A DNA stretch of 38,711 bases from Treponema sp. (GTDB taxonomy: Bacteria; Spirochaetota; Spirochaetia; Treponematales; Breznakiellaceae). A program made the translations under genes and the position numbers. Shown one piece after another: positions 14,441 to 22,918 of this stretch. The notes beneath the pieces were generated by a model. That model was given only the letters and a program-made list of their open reading frames with translations. It made no database searches and had not been told where the DNA came from. Location of the stretch: contig JAITHE010000014.1 of NCBI GenBank assembly GCA_031280125.1, forward strand, positions 1 to 38,711. Direction: 5' to 3'. Position 1 is the stretch's first letter; each line of letters begins with the position of its first letter.

Positions 14441-16474
14441 ATGGATAAAATCTCTGTGTACAGCCGGTTTTTGTTGATCGCCGCCCTGACGGGGCTGTGG
14501 ATCTGCCCCCTCTTTGCCAGGGGGGGCCAGGAAAGGCCCGGCAGGCTCCTTCCCTTGGATGCCTACTATGCCGGCAGGGTAGAGGAGGCCGCCGAAGGCT
14601 TTAGCCGGACCGGGGGGGATGAAAAGACCCAGCTTGTGATGATCCGCTGGGAACTGGGGGAAATGGACCGGGCGGCGGAACTGCTGGAAGAACTGCTGGA
14701 AAACGGGGATCTGGATGCCGGGATCCGGAAAGAGCTTCAACGGGAACTCTTTTACACATACTGTCTTTTGGGCAGCCATACCAGGGCGGCTTCCCTGCGG
14801 CCTGCTGTAGAACAGTCCCTGGAAGGGATGGACAGCCGGAGCAGGGCGGAATTTTACTTTTATGCCGCCGTGGGTTACGAAGAAACAGGCAGCGCCGGAC
14901 GGGCGGTGGAATTTTACAAGCGAAGCCTGGATCTTGATAAATGGCGGCCCGTGGGCTGGTACAGGCTGGGGCTTTTACAGAGGAACAGCAGTCCCAGGGA
15001 AGCCGAAAAATGCCTCCAAACCTGCTGGGATCAGGACAGTTCCTTCACCGAAGCCCTGCTCCCCCTGGCCCGGCTCCTCATGGCCAGGGAAGAATGGCGA
15101 AAAGCCCGGGAATACCTTGCGATGGCCGCCGCCCGGCTTCCCGCCAACAGGGAAATAGCGTCGGCCCTGGCGGAAGCCCGGCGGCATGTGCCGGGCGGCG
15201 GCGGCGATGCCCTCCAATTGATTCGCCGGCAGATCAGGGAGGTTCCGCCCAGGGTGGAGCCCGCTCCCCCCTTCCCCCGGGAGGGGACTATCCGGATCGG
15301 ACTAATCGAAAAGAGACCCCTGGTTTCGGTAAAGGCCGGGGGAAGTTTTAGGATCAGCGCCGCGGGAGGCGCAAATCCCCTCCACCGGGGGCAGTCCCAG
15401 GAACAGATATGGGTAGAAGCCGCCGGAGGAAACGGCGGGCTTACGGTTCAGGACAGGAACGGCAGAATCCTGGCCCGTTCCACCCACCCCCTGATGTACG
15501 AACTGGACAACGCCGGGGATACTTCCATTGTGGCGGGGGTGGTAAACGGCGCTCCCGGGATCAACAGGATCTACCGGGGATCCCTGGAATTCAGGCCCGC
15601 GCCGGGGGGGATGACGGTGGTAAACGTCGTTCCCATGGAAGAGTACCTCTATGGGGTTATTCCCTCGGAGATGCCCGCAAGCTGGCCGGCGGAATCACTC
15701 AAGGCCCAAACCATCGCCGCCCGTTCCTACAGCCTGGCAAACCGGGGCCAGTTTGCGGACCGGGGGTTTGATCTCTTTGGGACTCCCTATTCCATGGCCT
15801 ACCATGGGGTGGGGGTGGAAAACAAAAAGACCAGCGCCGCCGTGGACCTTACCCGGGGGATTATCCTTCTGGGGGGCAAAGAACCCCTCAAGGCATACTT
15901 TTCCGCCAACCATGGGGGCTACAGCGAAGACAGCCTTACCATGTGGGGTTACGACGCCCACATGCAGGCGGTGCCGGACAAGCTGTTTTCCCCCCGGACA
16001 AATCCTCTGCCCCTGGATCTTTTGTACCGCTGGATCCGGGACGCCCCCCAGTCCTATTCAATTATTCCCCGTTATTCCTATGCTTCCTCCTATCGCTGGG
16101 AAAAGTGGGTTGCCCCGGCGGAAATACGTCGCCGCCTGGCGGAAGACCCCGGAGAGATTAGACGGATTATCAGCCGGGGCAGGGGCATATCTGGGCGGAT
16201 CTACGAACTGGAAGTACAGGGATCCAAAGGGGCTGTGGCCGTAACGGGCGACGCGGTTTGGAGCGCCATGGGCGGGCTCCGGTCAAGCCTTTTTACTATC
16301 CGGTACAAGCTGGATAGGAACGGCCGGGTGGAGTACGTCATTTTCCGGGGGGCCGGCCACGGCCACGGCATAGGTTTGGATCAGCATGGAGCGGCGGGCA
16401 TGGCCAGCGCAGGGTTCAGCGCCGAAGAAATCCTCCGCCACTACTATCCCCGGGCCTCCATTGGCCGTCTGTAA
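14441..16474 (+). CDS. SpoIID/LytB-domain protein with N-terminal TPR region
   Basis: This exported protein begins with a signal peptide (FLLIAALTGLWICPLFARGG). Residues about 30-250 are TPR-like helical repeats, for example FYAAVGYEETGSAGRAVEFY. The C-terminal half, from about residue 385, is a SpoIID/LytB domain: PMEEYLYGVIPSEMP (Glu410 in the EMP motif that matches the catalytic Glu of SpoIID), SLKAQTIAARSYSLAN, and the closing GRGISGRIYELEVQG and GAGHGHGIGLDQHGA. SpoIID enzymes are lytic transglycosylases that cut glycan strands already stripped of peptides. Here it probably remodels peptidoglycan at division or around the flagellum, since this is not a spore former. It is divergent from rpoN by 87 bases and convergent with smc. 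The start ATG has a weak ribosome-binding site. Confidence 0.87.
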   Translation: MDKISVYSRFLLIAALTGLWICPLFARGGQERPGRLLPLDAYYAGRVEEAAEGFSRTGGDEKTQLVMIRWELGEMDRAAELLEELLENGDLDAGIRKELQRELFYTYCLLGSHTRAASLRPAVEQSLEGMDSRSRAEFYFYAAVGYEETGSAGRAVEFYKRSLDLDKWRPVGWYRLGLLQRNSSPREAEKCLQTCWDQDSSFTEALLPLARLLMAREEWRKAREYLAMAAARLPANREIASALAEARRHVPGGGGDALQLIRRQIREVPPRVEPAPPFPREGTIRIGLIEKRPLVSVKAGGSFRISAAGGANPLHRGQSQEQIWVEAAGGNGGLTVQDRNGRILARSTHPLMYELDNAGDTSIVAGVVNGAPGINRIYRGSLEFRPAPGGMTVVNVVPMEEYLYGVIPSEMPASWPAESLKAQTIAARSYSLANRGQFADRGFDLFGTPYSMAYHGVGVENKKTSAAVDLTRGIILLGGKEPLKAYFSANHGGYSEDSLTMWGYDAHMQAVPDKLFSPRTNPLPLDLLYRWIRDAPQSYSIIPRYSYASSYRWEKWVAPAEIRRRLAEDPGEIRRIISRGRGISGRIYELEVQGSKGAVAVTGDAVWSAMGGLRSSLFTIRYKLDRNGRVEYVIFRGAGHGHGIGLDQHGAAGMASAGFSAEEILRHYYPRASIGRL

Positions 16475-16503
16475 GTCCTGGACGAAGTAAAGCGGCCGGC
16501 CCC

Positions 16504-19428
16504 CTAGTCCGAAATGGTTCCCTCCTCCTCCGCCGGGCTTTCTTCGGGGGAGAGGGCTGCCTGGTTTACCCTGGAACGGATTGGATGCAGGTCCGTTTCA
16601 CTGACCAGGGAAGGGTCGTCCACCCCTATGGGCAGTTCCCGGCCTTCTTCGGCTTCCACCTCTTCTTCTTCAAAGGGCTCTTCCACCGGCGGGATCCGGC
16701 GGGCGGCTTCTTCTTCGTTTTCCAGCCGTACCGAAACCACCTTGGTTATCCCCGATTCTTCCATGGTTACCCCCAGCAGGGTCTGTGCGCCGGTAACGGT
16801 TTTTTTATTATGGGTGATGACGATGAACTGGCTTTTTCCGCCGAATTCCCGCAGGACCTGGACAAAGCGGCCCACATTGGCCTCGTCCAGGGCGGCGTCT
16901 ATCTCGTCCAGAAGGCAGAAGGGGGAAGGTTTGACCATATAGGTCGCAAAAAGCAGGGCCACGGCGGTCATGGATTTTTCACCCCCCGAAAGGAGGGTGA
17001 TGTTTTCCAGCTTCTTGCCTGGGGGCTGGGCAAAAATTTCAATCCCCGATTCCAGGACATGGTTGGAATCCGCCAGCCGCAGCTCCGCCCGGCCCCCGCC
17101 GAAGAGGCGGCGGAACATGTTGTGAAAATTCTTTTTTATCCGGTTGTAGGTGGCCAGGAAGAGTTCCGATGATTCGTGGCGGATCTCTGCGGTCATCGCC
17201 GCCAGATCCGCCCTGGCCCGGGAAAGATCCCCTAACTGGCCTGAAAGAAATTCAAAACGTTCCCGGGTTTCGGTAAATTCCTCCGGGGCCATGAGGTTTA
17301 CCGAACCCAGATCCCGCAGGTTTCCCCGGACGCCGGAAAGTTTTTCCCGCAGTTCCGGGGAGGGGACGGCAATGGTAAAGATCCGGTCTTCAAATTCCAG
17401 AAGATCCCTGGAATGGGTTTCCCGGAAATTATCCTGGATATTTTTTATTTCCGTTTCGGTCTGGACCAGATCCAGGTGGATCTTTTCCAGGCTTTCCTGC
17501 ACTTTGGCCAAATCGGCGCTTCGCTTTTTAAGGTTTACCTGCTTCCCCGCCGCGTCCCCGTTTTTTGTCCTGATGTCCTTTTCCAGTTTTTCCAGTTCCG
17601 CCCGGAGGCCGGCGCCTTTTTTTTCTATGGTGATGATGTCCGCTTCGGTCCCGGCGATCCGGCGCGTCAACTCTTCCAAACGCTGTTTCTCGGAGCCGGT
17701 TTCTTCCTGGATTTGCCGGAGGAGCCCTTCCTGTCCCGCCAGTTCCCGGCGCAGGAGCCGGGCCGCCTCTTCCGCCGCCTTGGCTTGGGCATCCAACCGG
17801 GCCCGGCTGACCCGCAGTTCTTCCAGGGTTGTCCGGTACTGGCCGATTTTATCGGCCAGATCTTCGTTGTCCCGGCGCAGGGCGGCGATTTCCTCCCGCC
17901 GGGCGGCGATGCCCTCGGCGGCGGCGCGGAGGGCGGCATCCAGTTCCCGCTTGCGGGTGATAATTCCCTGGGGAGCGACAAATTCGTCGATGAACGAGGG
18001 AACGCTTCTCCGGTACCGTTCAAAAAGCCGGACAGCCTCTTTTGCCAGCTCCGCGGCCTCCTGAATCCGGGCCGGTTCCTCCGCGCCGCCCGACAGCGCT
18101 TCTCCCAGGCGGTCCAGGACGCCGCCCAGGGCCTCTTCGGCGCCGCGCCGGTCCTGGGCCGAATAGCCCGCTTCCCGTAAACCGGCGTCCAGGGCCGCCA
18201 CAATGTCGTCGGTTATCGCCTCCAGGTCTTTTTCCAGCTTCGTCCGTCCGGCGTCGATCTGCCGGATCTCCCCTTCCTTTTCCCGGACATGGGCGCCGTT
18301 CTCGGTGATCCGGGAAGAGGCCAGGCTTATGCTTTCTTCAAAGGAAGCTATGTTCGCCTCGATGTCCGCCACTTCCTTGAGGAGCTTCTTGATTACTCCG
18401 TCCTGGCCCGCGGCGTCCCGGCCCAGTTCTTCGATCCTGGCGGACAGGGTCTTTTCCCGGTCCTCGTTCTGCCGTATCTTGAGCTTGTGCTGGGCGCTCT
18501 GTTCCGCCAGGATCCGCCCTTCCTTTTCCCGGGCGTTCTTTTCCACCGAAAGGCCGTAGATGTTCTTCTGGTATTCCACAAGTTTTTCTTCCAGGGAGTT
18601 TACAGCGTCCAGATTCTCTTCCAGGGCCCTGGAAAGGTTATCGATCTCCGTCCGGATGGCGTCCCTTTCCCCCTTTCGCCTGCGAAGGTCCTCGCTGCGG
18701 CCGTCTTTTTCGTAGCGGAACTGCTTGAGCCGCAGAAGCTGGATATCCAGTTCCAACTGGAAAATTTCGTCCCGCAGGGTCCGGTATTTCAGGGTTTTTT
18801 CCGACTGGTGTTTGAGGGAATCGTAGGATCGTTTTACCTCTCCCAGGATTCCCTCCACCTGGCGCATGTTTTCTTCGGTTTTTTCCAGTTTCCGTTCAGC
18901 TTCGGCGGTACGGGCCTTATAGCGGGTAATTTCCGCCGCCTCCTCAAAGAGGTAACGCCGGTCTTCGGGCTTGCTGGAAAGGATCTGATCTATCTTGCCC
19001 TGTTCCATCACCGAGTAGGCCGCCTTGCCCACTCCGGTATCCCAGAACAGTTCCCGCACCTCCCTGAGCCGCACGGGACTGCCGTTGATATGGTACTCGC
19101 TTTCTCCGGAACGGTAGAGTCTTCGCTTGATCTCGATCTCGCTCATGTCCAGGGGGAGGAGCCCTTCTTCGTTGGCCAAGGTAAGGGTTACTTCCGCCAC
19201 ATTAAGGGGTTTGCGGTTTTCCGTGCCGTTAAAGATAACATCTTCCATCTTTTCGGCCCGCAGGGTTTTAGCGGCCTGTTCCCCCAGGACCCATTTGACG
19301 GCATCCACCACGTTGGACTTGCCGCAGCCGTTGGGTCCCAGCAGGGCGGTGATGCCGCTGGCAAATTCAATATGGGTACGATCCGCAAAAGATTTAAAGC
19401 CGAAAATATCAAGGCGCTTCAAAAACAT
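16504..19428 (-). CDS. smc: Chromosome segregation ATPase SMC, with reduced hinge
   Basis: SMC compacts and separates chromosomes as a dimer, normally with ScpA and ScpB (not in the window). The N-terminal head has Walker A GPNGCGKSNVVDAV and a Q-loop EQAAKTLRAEKMEDVIFNG. The C-terminal head has the signature LLSGGEKSMTAVALLFA and Walker B FCLLDEIDAALDEANVGRF. The middle is coiled coil with a very high Glu/Arg/Ala content. The protein has 974 residues against about 1,170 in Bacillus. The centre (near residues 475-490, VPSFIDEFVAPQGI) lacks the globular hinge with its usual glycine motifs. This may be a spirochaete-specific short form. The acidic C-terminal extension (EEPFEEEEVEAEEGRE) is also unusual. 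Family assignment is certain. Confidence 0.93.
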   Translation of the reverse strand: MFLKRLDIFGFKSFADRTHIEFASGITALLGPNGCGKSNVVDAVKWVLGEQAAKTLRAEKMEDVIFNGTENRKPLNVAEVTLTLANEEGLLPLDMSEIEIKRRLYRSGESEYHINGSPVRLREVRELFWDTGVGKAAYSVMEQGKIDQILSSKPEDRRYLFEEAAEITRYKARTAEAERKLEKTEENMRQVEGILGEVKRSYDSLKHQSEKTLKYRTLRDEIFQLELDIQLLRLKQFRYEKDGRSEDLRRRKGERDAIRTEIDNLSRALEENLDAVNSLEEKLVEYQKNIYGLSVEKNAREKEGRILAEQSAQHKLKIRQNEDREKTLSARIEELGRDAAGQDGVIKKLLKEVADIEANIASFEESISLASSRITENGAHVREKEGEIRQIDAGRTKLEKDLEAITDDIVAALDAGLREAGYSAQDRRGAEEALGGVLDRLGEALSGGAEEPARIQEAAELAKEAVRLFERYRRSVPSFIDEFVAPQGIITRKRELDAALRAAAEGIAARREEIAALRRDNEDLADKIGQYRTTLEELRVSRARLDAQAKAAEEAARLLRRELAGQEGLLRQIQEETGSEKQRLEELTRRIAGTEADIITIEKKGAGLRAELEKLEKDIRTKNGDAAGKQVNLKKRSADLAKVQESLEKIHLDLVQTETEIKNIQDNFRETHSRDLLEFEDRIFTIAVPSPELREKLSGVRGNLRDLGSVNLMAPEEFTETRERFEFLSGQLGDLSRARADLAAMTAEIRHESSELFLATYNRIKKNFHNMFRRLFGGGRAELRLADSNHVLESGIEIFAQPPGKKLENITLLSGGEKSMTAVALLFATYMVKPSPFCLLDEIDAALDEANVGRFVQVLREFGGKSQFIVITHNKKTVTGAQTLLGVTMEESGITKVVSVRLENEEEAARRIPPVEEPFEEEEVEAEEGRELPIGVDDPSLVSETDLHPIRSRVNQAALSPEESPAEEEGTISD

Positions 19429-19656
19429 GGATAATCCACTGTAACACAGGACAGCCCTCCGGGGGAAGCGGCAGACGGCGCCTCCGCCCCTTCCCGGCGG
19501 CGTTAGCCCGAACTGTGCCGCCCTTTAAGGCGGGATGTCCAGGACTGATACCCCCCCGCCGCATGATCCCCCGGGGAACCCTTACCGGGGATCTCCGAAG
19601 GGACAGAAACCGCCGGAACTGCGGTAAAAAAATCCGCGTCTTAGCGTTTTACCGAA

Positions 19657-20430
19657 TTATTCCTTCCAGGGAAAGATAAAACTTTTAAAACTGCGGTTCC
19701 CCGTTTTTTCCCGGTCCTCCGCCAAAAGCGTGTCCCAGGGGATTTTCCGGCGGTCCGCCCCGGGGTTCGCTTCCAGCCAGTCGTACTTGAGGAGCCGTAG
19801 CCGCAGGGCTTCGTCCAGGTAGAGAAGGATCCCCACGGGGCCGGGGATAAGCAAAAGACACAATATGGAAAGAACCGAAAGGAACAGGATAGAGGCCAGG
19901 GAGAAAAAACAAAATCCGGGGTTATCAATAAAAATAAGGAACGATTTTTTAAGGGCCCTGCCGGTACGGGGATCCAGCCTTGCCCTAACGGCGGGAAAAA
20001 ATTGCAGGGTAAGGAGGGCCGAAAGGAGGATCCAGAAACTAAGGGCCGCCAGGAGGAGTCCCGGGGGGGAATTCAAGGCCAGATAAAAGGGGATTCCCAG
20101 GTTTGCCGTTACCCAAATAAGGCAGGCAAAAAACCCCAGGACAGCCCCTGCAGGCAGGGCGCCCTTGAGGCAGCGGAAAAAATCCCCCGCTCCAAAGGAT
20201 CCGTAGTCCGCCAGGGTTTTGACGGTTCCGGCGGCGGCGGCAAGGTACACAAACACCCAGAACAGCCCCAGGGGAACCGCCGCCGCGGCCAGGGGGGGCA
20301 CAGGGGCCAGAAGGCTGGGAAGAAACAGGAAGAATGCCGCGGAAAGGGTAAATCCCAGGTTCAGCAGGGCAATTTTGAAAAGATTGTCCCAGAGATCAAA
20401 CAGGGTTTTTTTTATCAAAAAGCCGGTCAT
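19657..20430 (-). CDS. Multi-spanning membrane protein, unknown function
   Basis: I do not recognise the family. The 257-residue protein has about five or six hydrophobic helices, for example ALLNLGFTLSAAFFLFLPSL, GLFWVFVYLAAAAG, GAVLGFFACLIWVT, LLLAALSFWILLSAL and CFFSLASILFLSVLSIL. A polar C-terminal tail follows, with LRLLKYDWLEANPGADRRKI and WDTLLAEDREKTGNRS; a sentence like this is common in spirochaete YesL-like (DUF624-type) or conserved hypothetical membrane proteins. It lies upstream of smc on the same strand with a 228-base gap and diverges from the ABC ATPase gene. No signal peptide other than the first helix is seen. Confidence 0.7.
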   Translation of the reverse strand: MTGFLIKKTLFDLWDNLFKIALLNLGFTLSAAFFLFLPSLLAPVPPLAAAAVPLGLFWVFVYLAAAAGTVKTLADYGSFGAGDFFRCLKGALPAGAVLGFFACLIWVTANLGIPFYLALNSPPGLLLAALSFWILLSALLTLQFFPAVRARLDPRTGRALKKSFLIFIDNPGFCFFSLASILFLSVLSILCLLLIPGPVGILLYLDEALRLRLLKYDWLEANPGADRRKIPWDTLLAEDREKTGNRSFKSFIFPWKE

Positions 20431-20451
20431 CCCCCAAGTATACCTTTTTTC

Positions 20452-20480
20452 TTGACAAATCCCCAGTCCTCTCTTACACT
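20452..20480 (+). promoter_or_regulatory. Consensus promoter for the ABC ATPase gene
   Basis: TTGACA at 20452-20457 and TACACT at 20475-20480 are exactly 17 bases apart. The gene starts 74 bases later, leaving an untranslated leader without an obvious riboswitch. Confidence 0.75.
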
Positions 20481-20554
20481 AGAAAAGGTCGGTTTTCTAT
20501 AAACCGTCCATAACCCAAGTAAAATCCTGTTGTCAGGAGCTGTGGAGGTACAAA

Positions 20555-21643
20555 ATGGCGAAGGTTGAATTAAAGGGGATTGGCAAAACCTACGAGGGCG
20601 ACGTAAAGGCCGTGGAGGACGCCAACATCACGGTGGAGGACAAAGAATTTGTCGTTTTTGTGGGCCCCTCGGGCTGCGGAAAATCCACCACCCTGCGGAT
20701 GGTGGCCGGCCTTGAGGACATCACCGAAGGGGAACTGCTGATAGACGGGGAACGGATGAACGATGTACCCCCCAAGGACAGAAATATCGCCATGGTGTTT
20801 CAGAACTATGCCCTGTACCCCCATATGTCGGTGTACGAAAACATGGCCTTTGGGCTTAAGATAAAGAAGGTCCCCAAGGCAGAGATCGACAAGCGGGTCC
20901 ACGAGGCGGCCAAAATTCTCGATATAGAAAAATTCCTGGACCGCAAACCCCGGGCCCTTTCCGGAGGCCAGCGCCAGCGGGTCGCCGTGGGCCGGGCCAT
21001 CGTGCGGAATCCCAAGGTCTTTCTTTTTGACGAACCCCTTTCCAACCTGGACGCCAAACTCCGGGTCCAGATGCGGGCGGAACTGTCGGATCTGCACCGC
21101 CGGCTTAACGCCACGATGATCTACGTTACCCACGATCAGGTGGAAGCCATGACCATGGCGGACAAAATTGTGGTAATGAAAGACGGCCGGGTCCAGCAGA
21201 TAGGGAGTCCCCTCCACCTCTACAACCATCCGGCCAATAAATTTGTGGCGGGCTTTATCGGCTCCCCGCCGATGAATTTTCTTACCCTCAAGGCCGGTTC
21301 CACCGGAACAATCCGGGGCGATGGCTTTGAGCTTACCCCCCGGGCTGCCCACGGGGGGATTCTCAAAAAACTGACGGACCAGGATGTTTTCTTCGGTATC
21401 CGCCCCGAGGATCTGGCCTATACCGAAGGTCCCGGCGAGAACGTTATCCCCGCGGTGATCACCGTGGTGGAACCCCTGGGGGCGGACATCCATCTCTGGC
21501 TTTCCGCTGGAAACCAGCCCATGGTGGCCCGGACCGAACCGTACCATGCCTTTAAGGTGGGGGATACGGTACACTTGAGGGCAAACATGGAAAAAGCCCA
21601 GTTCTTTGACCGGGAAACGGAGCTGTCCCTTATGGACGCTTAA
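20555..21643 (+). CDS. Sugar ABC transporter ATP-binding protein (UgpC/MsmK/MalK type)
   Basis: This 362-residue peripheral ATPase powers import of sugars or sugar phosphates. It has Walker A GPSGCGKSTT, the Q-loop MVFQNYALYPHMSV, signature LSGGQRQRVAVGRA, Walker B VFLFDEPLSNLDAKLR and switch His in VTHDQVEAMTMADK. The C-terminal 240-362 forms the TOBE/MalK regulatory domain. No permease or binding protein lies nearby, so it is an orphan ATPase that may serve several permeases, as MsmK does in streptococci. GGAGG lies just ahead of the ATG at 20555. Its strong own promoter agrees with a shared housekeeping role. The exact sugar is unknown. Confidence 0.93.
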   Translation: MAKVELKGIGKTYEGDVKAVEDANITVEDKEFVVFVGPSGCGKSTTLRMVAGLEDITEGELLIDGERMNDVPPKDRNIAMVFQNYALYPHMSVYENMAFGLKIKKVPKAEIDKRVHEAAKILDIEKFLDRKPRALSGGQRQRVAVGRAIVRNPKVFLFDEPLSNLDAKLRVQMRAELSDLHRRLNATMIYVTHDQVEAMTMADKIVVMKDGRVQQIGSPLHLYNHPANKFVAGFIGSPPMNFLTLKAGSTGTIRGDGFELTPRAAHGGILKKLTDQDVFFGIRPEDLAYTEGPGENVIPAVITVVEPLGADIHLWLSAGNQPMVARTEPYHAFKVGDTVHLRANMEKAQFFDRETELSLMDA

Positions 21644-21680
21644 ATCCCCGCGGCACTGGTTTTTCTCTCCGTAAAAGCGT

Positions 21681-22865
21681 ATGCTGACGGCCATGGGAGA
21701 GGAACATAACCGGGGATTTTTCAAGACGCCGGGACCGGAACTTTCCAGGGACCGGCCTGTTTTTGGCGCCGGCGGCCTGATTCTGCCGGGAGCAAAGGCG
21801 GTAAAACCGGACGGAAAAACGGAAGGATCTCCTCCGGGGGAATCAAAATTCCGCCGGGCGGCCAAATTCCTTCTTCTTGTCGGCGGTTCCCAGGAGCAGG
21901 CGGCGGCGGAGATCCTTTCCCGGCTTCCACCGGATCAGGTAGAAGCCATTTCCCGGGAAATCGCCTCCATCGATACCGTGGGGGTCGAAGAAGTCGGGAC
22001 GGTGCTGGATGAATTCGGCTCCCTTCTTTCTTCGCCCTGCCGGATGGCAAACCCTTCGCCGGGGGGTGTTGAGGCAGCCCGGCGGGTCCTCTATGCAGCC
22101 TTTGGCCCGGAAAGGGGAGAGCGGTTTCTGCTCAAGGCCGTACCGGAGGCAAAGCCCAACCCCTTTGATTTTCTGGAAGATTTTTCGGGGGCGGATCTCG
22201 CCATGCTCTTTAAGGAAGAGTCCCCCTCCGCGGCGGCGATGGTGTTCTCCCGGCTGCCTCCTAAGCTGGCCGCGGAAGCCTTGGCCAGCGTTTCCGGTGA
22301 AAAAAAGCTGGCGATAGTCCGGCGCATTGCCAAACAGGCGGCGGTGGCTCCGGAAGTGCTGGAACAGACCGCTCTGGCCCTGCGGGAAAAGGCAAAGCGC
22401 CTGAGTGCCCATATAGGCCGGGACAATTCGTCCTTTAACGGCATGGAAGCCCTGGCGGCGATCCTTAAATCTTCCGGGCCGGGTTTTGGGGATAAGATGC
22501 TTACCCAACTGGAACAGGAGGATCCCGAACTGGGCAAGGCCCTTAAAGACCAGGTCTATACCCTGGCGGATCTTTTGGGGGCGGTGGACCTGCCGGTCCA
22601 GAAAAAACTTGCCTCCATGGACGACCGGGACATTATCCTCCTTCTAAAAGCCCGGACCGGTTACGGAGACGCCGCCGCTTTCAGGGGCAAGATCCTCGGC
22701 AACCTGTCCCGGGGAAGGCGGGAAACGATCCTGGAGGCAGAGGGCATCGCCGGGGCGGTTCCCCGCCGGGATGTGGAAGCCGCGGCGGCGGAATTTCTCG
22801 CCTGGTTCAGGCGGAGCAGGGAAGAGGGCAGTCTGGTGATGATGAAGGACGATCTGATAATCTAG
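21681..22865 (+). CDS. fliG: Flagellar motor switch protein, FliG1-type
   Basis: FliG is the rotor part that meets the stator and sets torque and direction. The 394-residue protein matches FliG from about residue 56 (FRRAAKFLLLVGGSQEQAAAEILSRL) through the middle domain (FSRLPPKLAAEALASVSGEK) to the C-terminal torque domain (DDRDIILLLKART, FRGKILGNLSRGRRETILEAEG). Spirochaetes carry a canonical FliG2 and a divergent FliG1. The weak middle motifs and changed C-terminal helix point to FliG1, which in Borrelia is not the main rotor protein. The first 55 residues are a polar extension absent from typical FliG. Starts ATG 21681 and ATG 21693 are both possible. It lies 53 bases upstream of the glycan cassette. 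Classing as FliG1 is inference. Confidence 0.8.
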   Translation: MLTAMGEEHNRGFFKTPGPELSRDRPVFGAGGLILPGAKAVKPDGKTEGSPPGESKFRRAAKFLLLVGGSQEQAAAEILSRLPPDQVEAISREIASIDTVGVEEVGTVLDEFGSLLSSPCRMANPSPGGVEAARRVLYAAFGPERGERFLLKAVPEAKPNPFDFLEDFSGADLAMLFKEESPSAAAMVFSRLPPKLAAEALASVSGEKKLAIVRRIAKQAAVAPEVLEQTALALREKAKRLSAHIGRDNSSFNGMEALAAILKSSGPGFGDKMLTQLEQEDPELGKALKDQVYTLADLLGAVDLPVQKKLASMDDRDIILLLKARTGYGDAAAFRGKILGNLSRGRRETILEAEGIAGAVPRRDVEAAAAEFLAWFRRSREEGSLVMMKDDLII

Positions 22866-22918
22866 CCTTCCTTCGGCAGGCTTAAACCGGTCTGTTAAAA
22901 CGCCGATATTCTAAAAGT

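Noticed and set aside
14354-14779. N-terminal extension of the rpoN open frame
   Set aside because: It is Pro/Gly-rich, overlaps the divergent SpoIID gene's start and precedes the predicted promoter. Sigma-54 region I begins at 14353.
18289-19434. 381-codon open frame antisense to smc
   Set aside because: Its phase mirrors the SMC codons, and the SMC head motifs lie on the other strand.
19429-19656. Possible gene or RNA between the membrane protein gene and smc
   Set aside because: Only short GC-rich inverted runs (for example near 19520-19540) are seen. No promoter, T run or open frame is convincing.
20481-20554. Possible riboswitch in the ABC ATPase leader
   Set aside because: The 74-base leader has no recognisable aptamer core and no terminator-like hairpin.
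20570-21865. 431-codon open frame antisense to the ABC ATPase
   Set aside because: It is a shadow of a well-conserved ATPase and spans the intergenic gap before fliG without its own signals.
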